From the NCBI GenBank assembly GCA_009746045.1, contig RPFO01000253.1:4163332-4227331 (forward strand): DNA of 64,000 nt, given 5' to 3'. The translations under genes and the position numbers were made by a program. This document shows, piece after piece, positions 22,041 through 32,200 of the stretch (its first letter is position 1; each line of letters starts with the position of its first letter). The notes beneath the pieces are model-generated. The model had not been told where the DNA came from and did not search any database. It saw nothing but the letters and a program-made list of their open reading frames with translations. The stretch comes from Mesostigma viride. Its lineage: Eukaryota; Streptophyta; Mesostigmatophyceae; Mesostigmatales; Mesostigmataceae.

Positions 22041-24090
22041 GCATTAATTAATTAATTAATTAAAATCATAGCTCCGTTGGGAGCATATGTAACACATAGC
22101 CCTGAGAAAGGGGCATCTATGGGTTTGTAATACAATCAGGGCTACAACCTGCAGGTGGAGGATGTACAACTGTCACCTGCTCTGGGTGCACAAGGTGCAC
22201 CTGCACCGCCATGATGGTTCATGCCTCCTTAACAAGCACAGGCACCCAGGGGGGGCTTGAGGAGAGGGCCTAGAAGGCCTGCATGACATATGGGGTGGAG
22301 GGTATGTGGCTAGGCTATAGCTGGTGTACACATGGCATCTCAGCAGAGAGTAACTCCCTGCATAGGCATCGCATGGCTAAATTCTTAATGCATCATCCAT
22401 GGGAGGTCCCATTGTAGGCTGGGCGCGGCTAGATACTGAAAGCATCATCCATGGGGGCCATTATGGGCGCACATGCGCGTGGGCCACTTGCAAGGCTAAG
22501 CCTATCTAATCTACACTACTGGTATATTCCCTAGCCTGGAGTGGCAGGAGGGGCCTGCCAGGGCTTGTGGTCAACGTGGATGACCGCCCCCCTCCAGTAT
22601 ACCGGCTTCCCCCCTGCACGCTGCCGGAGCTGAAGGTAGGTCGGCCATAGCTCGCGTCGCCGCTGTTGCTGGGCCAAGGTCAAGTCGTCGTCCAGCGTGA
22701 AGCGAGTCTCCGAGAGCTTCTTGCGGCATTTAAGGAACGCCAGCTTGTCCGTCATGTACTTAAAGGTGAGGAGCACGGGTGCCGGGCCAGCCTTCCCCCG
22801 CGCGCGGGGGAGGCGGACAACCGACATGTCCAGCTCACCAGTGAGTAACATGGGGGCAAGAATGGCGCGCTTAACTGCCTCAAGGAGACTCGTGGAGGTC
22901 TCACCTGCCGGCTGGTCGAAGTGCTTGACGATGACATTGTGGCTGCGCTTGTCGAGCTCGGCCGCCTCGCGAAGGTCGAGGGCTTGTTGCTTGAGTTGTG
23001 CCGCGATGGTGGAGGTGGTGGAGGTGGTGTGATGCTTAAGCAAGTCCGCCCAGGTGGAGGGAACATCACTGGCCGGGCCAGCAGGTGCCGGCTGGGCAGC
23101 GATTTCCTGCACCGCTTGGGCGGTGAGGCCGGCGGTGTCATGCAAGCTCTCAAGGGCGGTGGCGGTGGCTTGAAGGCGTTGGTCGAGGTCGAGGAGCTGG
23201 GCTTTGATGTCGGCAGTGAAGGCGGAAACGGCGGTGGAGGTGGAGGCGGTGGCGGTGGAAATCTGAGGAAGTTCAGCAGTCAGCGTGCCGCCGATTGCTG
23301 AAATGTCGGCAGCAAGGGGGGTCACGTGCTGCTGGAAGGCTTCCGTCAGGATGGAACGGAGTGTGGGGGCGGAGATGGATGGAGCCCAGATCTCGCCGTC
23401 GGAGCGCTTGAGAAGGGAGTTGAGGATGGCGTGCTGGAGTTCGGGGCGCTTGCACCCGGGCAGCAGGGTGAGGTGTCGCCAGAGGCGGCCGTCCGGGAGA
23501 AGGAGGCGATTGTTCTCGTGGAGATGGAGGCACAGGTCGTAAAGCGAAGCGTAGTCCCCGAATAAGATGCATCTCATAGCATCGGTCGGAGACGGGTTGG
23601 TCCAGTCGTAATCAGTGACCATGAAAGGCAGTTGCCGAAAGCTCGGTTCGATTGAGGGGCGGGAGGGCCCTCCTGTTTTGTCGGCTGAGCGGGTGCGCTT
23701 GGGGTCAGGCGATGCAGATGGCGAGGCGTTAAGCCCGGGAGGTTGCTGGACGACCACCAGTGCACGACTAGTGTCGCCGCTGCCTGCCGGACCTGATGGC
23801 GGAGCTGCAGCCTGAGCTGCAGACGTATTTTCATTGCCGAGCGCAGCCGCCAGGCTGCGTTGCGTCGAGGCGCGTTTATTCGCCATATATTGCGTAATAG
23901 CGTCGGAAAATTATATCAGCATGTGCGTCTTAGAAAGACGAAGCGATTGTGATATTCACCCATGCATGGCAGGTAGTGGGTCCCAGTGCAGGTCCAAGGC
24001 CTGCCCGCAGCTACCACAGGGCCGTCCTGCGGGAACAAGAGCTAGGTTGCGGAGCAAACAGTTGGTGTCGTAGCGCCGCCGGCTCGTGAC
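22041..24090 (-). mobile_element. LINE-like element carrying only an ORF1-type protein
   Basis: (TTAA)n tail at about 22045-22063 followed by a GCTCCGTTGGGAGC hairpin, then about 460 bp of probable 3' UTR, then a 451-codon minus-strand ORF (22531-23886). No reverse transcriptase lies between ORF1 and the tail. The 5' boundary near 24090 is a guess. The tail and hairpin relate it to the RT-coding fragment at 24631-25826. Confidence 0.6.
22531..23886 (-). CDS. LINE ORF1-type nucleic-acid-binding protein
   Basis: 451 residues, uninterrupted. About 1-85 is Pro/Ser-rich and disordered. About 95-190 looks globular. About 190-300 is helical and probably coiled coil (Ala/Thr/Gln heptads, with DLDQRLQATATALESLHD). 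From about residue 314, RSHNVIVKHFDQ begins an RRM-like domain of the type found in LINE ORF1 proteins, followed by a basic C-terminal part with DDDLTLAQQQRRREL. ORF1 proteins bind element RNA as a chaperone. The start at 23886 has a second ATG option downstream. The intact frame suggests a recent or still functional copy. The family call comes from architecture, not from a database search. Confidence 0.65.
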   Translation of the reverse strand: MANKRASTQRSLAAALGNENTSAAQAAAPPSGPAGSGDTSRALVVVQQPPGLNASPSASPDPKRTRSADKTGGPSRPSIEPSFRQLPFMVTDYDWTNPSPTDAMRCILFGDYASLYDLCLHLHENNRLLLPDGRLWRHLTLLPGCKRPELQHAILNSLLKRSDGEIWAPSISAPTLRSILTEAFQQHVTPLAADISAIGGTLTAELPQISTATASTSTAVSAFTADIKAQLLDLDQRLQATATALESLHDTAGLTAQAVQEIAAQPAPAGPASDVPSTWADLLKHHTTSTTSTIAAQLKQQALDLREAAELDKRSHNVIVKHFDQPAGETSTSLLEAVKRAILAPMLLTGELDMSVVRLPRARGKAGPAPVLLTFKYMTDKLAFLKCRKKLSETRFTLDDDLTLAQQQRRRELWPTYLQLRQRAGGKPVYWRGAVIHVDHKPWQAPPATPG

Positions 24091-24630
24091 TGGGCGCCAG
24101 GACAAATGGGGGGCCCATCAGGGATCGAGCCCACACTCCGCAACGAGACTACGAGAGTGAGAACAGCCACGCGCGACCCTGGGCGTTGAGGTCATCAAAA
24201 AGAGCCATCCAATTCGCCGTTTGCAGAATACCAGCGTAGGTTTTCTGGTGTTCAGTTAATCGATGACGCGGCAGCCGGGAATGCTGCGGGGGAGAGGACA
24301 TGTATTGAAAGTAGCCGCTCACGAGCAGTGACTTTGCGGCGCAGCACGGTTATTATTAGGCTGTTTTACTTCATTCCGCGGTGTGGATCGCAAGTGTCCC
24401 ATGCCGGCTGTAGTTGTTTTGTTGTGGTATCTCTTGTTACAATAGCGTTGGCTTTGTTTATTTTTACGTGGGTGCCTTTACTCTGATGTAAGTAATTACA
24501 TTTTTTAATATATATAAGAACTGGTTCCTCGATCTATCTCCATACCGCTCTCCTCCAGACGGGTGGTGTGTGCCATGGTAGTCGAACGGTCGGTCTTTCC
24601 CCACTCCACCATCAAGTGCGAGGATGCGGA
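24091..24630. other. Stretch without a gene
   Basis: No ORF with a recognisable domain. A GGGCTCGATCCCTGA-like word on the minus strand near 24120 resembles a tRNA B box, but no tRNA cloverleaf can be built. Confidence 0.3.
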
Positions 24631-25826
24631 TTAATTAATTAATTAATTAATTAATTAATTAATTAATTAATTAGACTCGTGCTCCCGTTGGGGAGTCACG
24701 GAGCATTAACCCCGATGGATGGATGGATGGATGGATGGGTGCAAACAGTCCTACCGGTCTAATCTATCTACATCGGCTACCTGTAGACTACATCTATCTA
24801 ACAGCATTCTAACTACAACATCTATCTAGACAGCCGCACGCTGCCCTAGGGGAGCTGTCTGGCGTGCCTCCCCCGGGCTTGGCACACGCGGGCGCTTCCC
24901 CACGGGGGGGGGCTCGTTGTCCGGCCTCTACGACCTGGGCCCACTTGGCCTTGTCCATCATCTTCTTCCAAATCACAGAGAGGCCTAGGCCCCCCGTGTC
25001 CTCTACTAGCTGTTCTTTGAAGGTGCGGGCCTTGTTGCGGCGTCTAACATCACTGGGCCCGGCCCGCTCATCAGGAGGTGCCGGCCAGGCTGGGCTGGTC
25101 GCAGTCCTGCGCGGGGGGGCCACGTGAGGTGTCTACCTGGTTGGTGCGAGCTAGGTGCCCTACTAGCTGCAGGCGTCGCTGCTTAATGGTGCTGCCGTGA
25201 TATAGGGCATGCCCTGGTACAGGGCCTCATTGCGGACATGAGCAGCATATCCTACTCTGAAAATGGAACGCAGCATGCTGCATGGTGACCGCGCCGTCCA
25301 GCTTGCGGGCCAGGTCGGCGGTGAGGGTCCACGTCTCGGCCCCATACGTGAGAACAGGAAGGACGAGGACCTTGAACAGGTCTTGTTTCTCGATCTTGCC
25401 CAGGGGCTTGCGCCACAGGGCCCGGTACTGGCGTAAAGCGTGCCAGGCGAGGGAGATGCGATGGTCCACATCAACCTCGCAGCTGGGGAGCAGGCTGCCC
25501 AGCAGCTTAACGCGGTCCCGATACAGGACTCGAGAGCCGTCGAGGAGATAGAGGGGCGGCGGTGAGTTGGTGAGCCCAACCGCCAGGGCCTCTGTCTTCT
25601 TGCTGACCTCAAGCCCCACTGCACGGGCCTCGAGAGCCAGGCAGTCAAGCCATGTCTGCACGTGCCCAGTGTCCTCGAAGAGGGTGGTGTCGTCTGCGTA
25701 GATGATGTCTGCCAGCCGAATCTCCGTGTCCGCACCGCCATGCCAGAATTTGTTAGCAACCTGCACTCCTGGTTCCCTGCCCACGATGCGGGCAAAGGAC
25801 GCGGATGGGGCCGCCCTCTCCTCACC
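24631..25826 (-). mobile_element. 5'-truncated LINE with reverse-transcriptase C-terminal part
   Basis: Minus-strand element ending in a long (TTAA)n tail (24631-24672) and the GCTCCCGTTGGGGAG hairpin. A (GATG)n patch lies at 24716-24740. Coding sequence from about 25826 to 25230 contains the RT catalytic motif Y-A-D-D (IIYADDTTLF), then VKLLGSLL and a Trp-rich LTYGAETWTL thumb/connection block. A second piece at 24809-25123 holds the LINE tail motif LGLSVIWKKMMDKAKW. It starts abruptly at about 25826, where a plus-strand LINE fragment abuts. Confidence 0.75.
25227..25826 (-). pseudogene. LINE reverse transcriptase, 5'-truncated
   Basis: RT palm C-terminal part: the catalytic Tyr-Ala-Asp-Asp, followed about 60 residues later by the K-L-L-G-S-L-L motif of LINE reverse transcriptases, then DVDHRISLAWHALRQYRALW. 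The RT fingers and the endonuclease domain are missing. The frame is lost before 25163, so this is a dead fragment. Confidence 0.75.
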
Positions 25827-26265
25827 CAACCACCGCCCCGACATATTACTGTGCTTGACTACGACGGGCAGGGTTGCCACCTGCTCATCGATGTCTCCGT
25901 GGCTCGGCCGGCCGCTCTCCGGTCACCACATCCTCCGGGCGGCTGTGGATGCCGGCGCTGCTGCCACTGTGGCTGAGCGCGACAAGTTTGCCTCCTACGG
26001 CAATGTGGGGCCCCACCGGGTCATCCCCTAAAGTTTGTCCTTGAGGAGTTCGGGGCCATGGGCCCCAAGACAGCGGAGTTTTTCCACGAGTGCTGCCAGC
26101 GCCGTGAAGACCGCCTCGACCTCGAGGGTCAGACCGCCCCGTGGTCGGCCCGCACGTGGTCCTCGTATTGGCGGCAGCGCCTGTCACTTGCCCTCACTCG
26201 CACCGTGGCTGATGTGTTATTCCGCCGCACCCGGGCCGACTTTGTCGCGACCCATGCAGTCTAGA
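25826..26265 (+). mobile_element. LINE polyprotein fragment, plus orientation
   Basis: Encodes, with one frame change near 26030, V-L-D-Y-D-G-Q-G-C-H-L-L-I-D-V-S-V-A-R-P, then EEFGAMGPKTAEFFHECCQR and a SARTWSSYWRQRLSLALTRT block. It meets the minus-strand LINE at 25826, forming a head-to-head join. It is likely a 5'-truncated copy. Confidence 0.7.
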
Positions 26266-26505
26266 TCCCTTCCAGGCCTGCATGGTGGCCGGGCCGGCAG
26301 CGCTGTTGCTGCGTGTAGTTTTGTGATGTCTAGTTAGTTGTACCTTGTGCCGCTGGCGTGATCCTTGGATGTCTGTGTCAGATTACTATTAATTTCTTCA
26401 GGGTTATTCTCCCAGTTATCGGGTTTTTCCTTATGTTGCATGCCTATCTCACCTCCGTAATCTATCATTCTCAATGAATATATATTCATTTCTTTCGTGC
26501 AGTCT

Positions 26506-26640
26506 GCCCGCACGTGGTCCTCGTATTGGCGGCACGGTGCATGCCTGTCACAGTGTCACTCGCCCTCACTCGCACCGTGGCTGATGTGTTATTCCGCCGC
26601 ACCCGGGCCGACTTTGTTGCGACCCATGCGCGGTCTCGAT
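26506..26640 (+). repeat. Second copy of the LINE block 26146-26258
   Basis: CGCACGTGGTCCTCGTATTG through GACTTTGT.GCGACCCATGC is repeated with one short insertion (GGTGCATGCCTGTCACAGTG) and few substitutions, 360 bp downstream of the first copy. Confidence 0.85.
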
Positions 26641-26736
26641 ACCTCCCAGGCCTGGTGGGCCCGAGTTTGCCACTTGCCTTCGCGGGTGAAGTATCCGCGT
26701 AGAAAAGTACCTCATGGGGTACTCCGTGGCATGCCT

Positions 26737-27000
26737 TCAGTGCATTCTGATTTGGCACGCCGCAGATTAAGGTGAAAACCATTTGCGTTCAGTGCCGGTC
26801 CGCGGAAAACGCGGAAAAACGCGATCTGCAAATGAATCCAGGCCGGAATCGAACTGGGGACCTCTCGCACCAGTTTTGCTGACTATAGGACGGACGTATC
26901 CGGATCGATCCTAGGGCATCGCCAACTGACACCTACAGTCATCCGCAAAAGTTCTCCTTTACGGGGAGTGATGCAAGCCTTTCGGATTTGGTCAGTGCAT
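26737..27000 (-). mobile_element. tRNA-like SINE, copy 1
   Basis: About 246 bp between 9-bp direct repeats TCAGTGCAT (26737-26745, 26992-27000). On the minus strand it contains a tRNA-like head: TCCGTCCTATAGTCAGC, then GTGCGAGAGGTCCCC and the pol III B-box-like AGTTCGATTCC, similar to the ends of a tRNA-Glu but lacking a full anticodon arm. The downstream part has CGCGTTTTCCGCGG palindromes. A second copy lies at 31922-32160. Confidence 0.65.
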
Positions 27001-27010
27001 GTTCACGCAA

Positions 27011-27196
27011 TTATTTATGCCTTTTATATTTCCTAGGACCCTCATTTGGGGGGTCGTAGTCTTTGACAATGTCCGCCCAACGCTGCTTATCCTGCATATC
27101 CGACCATATCTGAGTAAGAGGGGTTGAGCGGATGACGCCAACAGCGTCTTTGCTCTGTGATGTTGACCAGCTAAAATCATATCGCGGTTTGTCCAA
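27011..27196 (-). mobile_element. LINE tail remnant
   Basis: The minus strand encodes TQIWSDMQDKQRWADIVKDY, the same motif as in the tail of the LINE at 24809-25123. It is short and isolated. Confidence 0.45.
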
Positions 27197-27515
27197 TGTT
27201 GGCCACCGCGTCGCCTAACCCTGGCAGGGCCTGACCATGTAAGAAGAAGACCTTCTACAAACGCGCTGCTCCCGCCGTGAATCTTCTTGTTGAGCCTTAA
27301 AAACTGAAAGAAAACTGTGGTCTGCGCCAGAACTTGACTTGCAAACGTGTTGCTAGGTCATCTGCTTGGATATACATGGTCCGACCCCTTCATATGCGAG
27401 GAGCAGGCCACCATGCCCAAGGTTATAGCAGGTCTTCAAAATCACACGCACACAAAGCGGGTTCTTCCAATGAGTCCGCCCCCATCCTTGCATACTAGAC
27501 TGTAGACTCCGGTCT

Positions 27516-27569
27516 TCATGACAGGCTGCGGAGGAGCCCTCCACAAGCGTCTTCCAGAAGGTCCAACAC
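27516..27569 (-). CDS. LMW-PTP exon 7 (residues 169-185, stop)
   Basis: Acceptor CGTGCAG; encodes [17 protein letters not shown] and a TGA stop, the usual C-terminal helix of the family. Confidence 0.93.
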   Translation of the reverse strand: MLDLLEDACGGLLRSLS

Positions 27570-29208
27570 CTGCACGATTGGCATGAACATATTCCCACAG
27601 TGGGCAAAGCGATGTTTCCCGCATGCATCTGAGCGTACACTAGGTGGCATATCCATGAGACAACAATGGTACAGTGTACACTACTATATTACATCATTTC
27701 CCTAACCTATCCATTCAAGCCTCCGCCACCTCACGGATTTCATGATCACCGCACCGCAACATATGCCTCATTACTGTTGGGAATCATTACAGCGCAACTA
27801 TTATATAGAAAGAGACGACAAACAGCGCTAGGAGGACGCAGTCGCCTTTCGGCCAAAGCGAGCGCCGGATGCAGAAAGAGTCAGCCCCGAGCAAATTCTT
27901 CCCTCGGTTTGGTTATGAGAGCCCTCGGTTTGGTTATGAGAGCCCTCGGTTCGGTTATGAGAGCCCTCGGTTTGGTTATGAGAGCCCTCGGTTTGGTTAT
28001 GAGAGCCCTCGGTTTGTCTATCACTGAGTGACCCGGAAGACAAATACGAAGGAAAAGCGCAAACACAGCAACATTCGTTTGCCTCACTTCGCAAGCAGGG
28101 AGCAACTATGGAGCTCTTACGGTGCAATTGTCTAAGCAGATCCACTGTGACAAACTGCGAGACGAAATGGCACGACACCTGCTCAGGCGGCACATGTCCC
28201 CGTGGGCTACAGGAACACCAAGGTTAATGCACACCTTCAGGGCTGGGAACCATGTGACTGACCCCTCAACGGTGTTCATCGTTTGACAGGTAAATGGTTT
28301 GTACGGCTTTCAGGGAATTATTGCTGCAGAGATGCACAGACTAGCCATACAAAGTTCAAGCACAATGATGCGCATGGCATAGCCCCACACATGGGAAACA
28401 GCGAAATCCCATTTACAGATTATGAATGCATCCAGCTTTTGTTCCCTGTGATCAAGCTCCAATCTTAATTCCCACCAAGGTTCCCACCTCAGATTCCCAG
28501 AAGTCGTCCTTGCCTGTCCCTGCCGAATTCATAGCTGCCTCGCCCGACTTTGAAACTGCCCATGCGAAGCTTTGCCCTCACCTTCTCGAAACCGTCACGG
28601 CCACCGTAGTAGGGATCCGGCACTGACGTGACATTCTTGTTTGCCTCACAGTAGGTGCACATGCGCTTGAGCTGGGAAGGGGAAGGGACGCACGTTTACA
28701 CATGTCATGGTACATACCCATGCGGTAGGTGTACCCGAAGCAAGTCCAGAACACTGTCAGACACTGCAAAAAAGGGCGGCTTGATTATATGGTAGTCGTA
28801 GCCGGCCAGGGAAGATGTGGTCTTGGAAGGGGAAGAAATGGACATGTCATGAGGACACGAGCTCCTTTGGGAACCTGTGGGTGGGTGGGTGGGTGGGTGG
28901 GTGGGTGGGTGGGTGGGTGGGTGGGTGGGTGGGTGGTGGGTGGGTGGGTGGGTGGGTGGGTGGGTGGGTGGGTGGTGGGGTGGGTGGTGGGTGGGTGGGT
29001 GGGTGGGTGGGTGGGTGGGTGGGTGGGTGGGTTGGTTGGGCGGGTGGGTGGGTGGGTGGGTGGGTGGGTGGGTGGGTGGGTGGGTGGGTGGGTGGGGTGG
29101 GTGGGTGGGTGGGTGGGTGGGTGGGTGGGTGGGTGGGTGGGTGGGTGGGTGGGTGGGTGGTGGGTGGGTGGGTGGGTGGGTGGGTGGGTGGGTGGGTGGG
29201 TGGGTGGG

Positions 29209-29240
<32 letters not shown>

Positions 29241-32200
29241 TGGTTGGTTGGTTGGTTGGTTGGTTGGTTGGTTGGTTGGTTGGTTGGTTGGTTGGTTGGT
29301 TGGTTGGTTGGTTGGTTGGTTGGTTGGTTGGTTGGTTGGTTGGTTGGTTGGTTGGTTGGTTGGTTGGTTGGTTGGTTGGTTGGTTGGTTGGCTAGTTGGT
29401 GGTTGGTTGGTTGGTCGGTCGGTCGGTCGGTCGGTCAGTCGGTCGGTCGGTCGGTCGGTCGGTCGGTCGGTCGGTCGGTCGGTCGGTCGGTCGGTCGGTC
29501 GGTCGGTCGGTCGGTCGGTCGGTCGGTCGGTCGGTCGGTCGGTCGGTCGGTCGGTCGGTCGGTCGGTCGGTCGGTCGGTCGGTCGGTCGGTCGGTCGGTC
29601 GGTCGGTCGGTCGGTCGGTTGGTCGGTCGGTCAGTCGGTCGGTCGGTCGGTCGGTCAGTCGGTCGGTCGGTCGGTCGGTCGGTCGGTCGGTCGGTCGGTC
29701 GGTTTGTTAGGCGGCTCATAATGTCGGGTATGACGTGTCAAATATCGCGCGGCCCGCAAACTAGGCTCGCAAAACATGGAAAACCTCGCGTTGATGTGGT
29801 CGTCCACAGTTGTCAAGTGCTAAGAAATATACACACCCACAGGTTTTAGCTAATTCCAAGCAACCAGCGTTCTGGTGGGCATCTTAAGCGTCAGTCTGCA
29901 GTCATACAAGTCTGTACATGACATCAACATATACCCTTGGGTTGTCTCCTTGATATACCATGTAGAACACTTTCTAGTATACAATTTCCATTTCAGTAGA
30001 ACTTCTACCTGAAGTAGCGAGCTTCATGCGTTTAGTCAAGTAGGCGGCTTGAGCGCCCTATGGTCCAGGTTAGTTGCAGGCCCGCGCTAGTTGTCTCACT
30101 AACATCGTTTCCTCTTAATGCCGCCGGGAGGCAGATGATAAACTGATGCATTCCAGCAGGGCAGGGCTAAGAAAGAACCACAAAATGCGACGTGCACACA
30201 TAGGGTATCTGGGTACAACAACATCGCGCAGAAAGACATGTTCTGTGACCATTTGACCCGCACCCTTGATCACCAGAAACCCTCTACCGATTTGAAAGGC
30301 AACTCAGATTCTGCTTCTCTAGCTCTATCCCGCACCTTTTTGCTGTAATCTGCAGGGATGGTGTCCGCGTGCCCCTTCTTCCGCCAGTACTCAATAGCGG
30401 TCGTCATGTCCTCTGCAAACACAGGGCATGGCCACAAGACAGAAGCCGGCCAAAATCAATTCGCTGTGAGTGACCGGCGGTCGAAGGCGCGACCACATAG
30501 GGGGTACTATGTAGGGGCCGGGGTCGCCTTGCGAAGCCATAGTAGGGCGTGCAGGTGCCAGCGTTGCAGCACAACACATGCACCGTGACATAGCCTGCAG
30601 GGATTTTGACCAAGTCTACAAGGCTAAAGGTTCACCTTCAAGGAATTGAGCCATGGTTTCCCAGCACCCGTCTCCAGAAGGCACAACAAGGGCCTCCCGT
30701 TCTTGGCGTGCTCCCTAGCTCCTTCAGCTCAGCTGGCTTTCAACGGCACCCAGAAAACCTGGTAGATTTGGTGAATTTATCTGCCTGCACATGCGCTACG
30801 GTTAAGGCAGTTGCTGGAACCTCATCCTGTTCTCCGCGTTGGGTGAAGAGATGAGCCAGAGATGGACTAGCCGATGGGCTATGAGAGAGGACTAAAAGAA
30901 CGGTCGCTTGCCACCTGGCCGGCACGTGAGCATGGCCGGGAAGTCAGTGCTCCGCGTACTTGGGGTCCATGTTGGTGAGCGATTGCTATCAGTCTCCCGA
31001 CTCCCATGCATTGTCCACAAATTCAGGTAGCACTTGCTGACAGATGAAGGGCAATGACGGTCGTTCATCGCAGATGCAAAAAGACAAACAGAAACCTGGA
31101 GGTATCGGCAGCGGTCATCCGTGCGACAACTTCAGCACGTGACTTCCGAAATGGCTTCCGTGAGATGCACGTAACAGTGACGCTGTCGCAATCAACGTGG
31201 CTGGGCACACCATCAGCAACCAGGGTCGCCCAGGAAGGATGGTTAAACGCGCGGATCCTTCCGATGCATGAGAGAGCATAGGCTCAGCACGAGCAATGTA
31301 AAGAAAACAACATTTCCACAACATTTCCAATACCGTCGTGGCAGCATTCACGCCTGTTCTTGTCATCCATTCCAACGCAACAATTGCACTGCTGGTTGGT
31401 AAGGAACTGCCGGCTTCGTCAGTGCCGCACCGCCGCATCTTCTTGACATCCATCTGAAAACCAACGCTTCTAAAACATCTCCGCAGCGCTGACGGATACC
31501 CTGGCCACCACTCCCAAACAACGTTTCAAGTTAATGCAGCAAAATTCCCTAAAGCACCAACGTTTATCAAACATGACAGCAGCACTCACGGATGTTCTTG
31601 TCATCCATGCCCACGATGACGTCGAACTTGGCCACGTCCTCCGGCTTGAGCGGCCGCGAGATGGAGGTGAGGTGGACGCCCCGCGTGGCGGCTGCAAGCA
31701 TGCGTTCCAAGGAGAAGACCGCGCACAAGACACAGTCAGGTATACATTGTGCACTCGGGCCTTTGCGTGCTGATAAAAGGTGCACACGCCGGATACTACA
31801 GTACGCAGGGACCCACTAAATGAACACAGAATCTTGCGTGCACATATCGTGCTACACTGATCACGTGAGGAACAGCATAGGCAGAACCCAGAACGGATAC
31901 TACAAGTAGAACTACAGCGGTATTCTGATTTGACACGCCGCAAAGGTGAAAACCATTTGCATTCAGTGCCGGTCCGCGGAAAACGCGGAAAACGCGATCT
32001 ACAAATGAATCCGACCGGAATCGAACTGGGGACCTCTCGCACCAACTTTCGCTGACTATAGGACGGACGTCTCCGGATCCTAGGGCATCGCCAACTTACA
32101 CCTACAGTCATCCGCAAAAGTTCTCCTTTCCGGGGAGTGATGCAAGCCTTTCGGATCTGGTACTCGATAAATCACTCGAGATCTGTGTGTAGGAGTACTA

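Noticed and set aside
24100-24190. tRNA gene near a B-box-like word
   Set aside because: No acceptor stem or anticodon arm can be formed.
26850-26920. A functional tRNA gene
   Set aside because: Only 58 bases separate the acceptor-like ends, the anticodon arm is missing and the T stem has mismatches; it is repeated as part of a SINE.
27900-28021. CRISPR-like array
   Set aside because: The 21-bp units are contiguous with no spacers and lie in a eukaryotic intron.
28729-29849. Gly-Trp-Val / Gly-Arg-Ser ORFs up to 344 codons
   Set aside because: They translate the GGNT mosaic inside a phosphatase intron.
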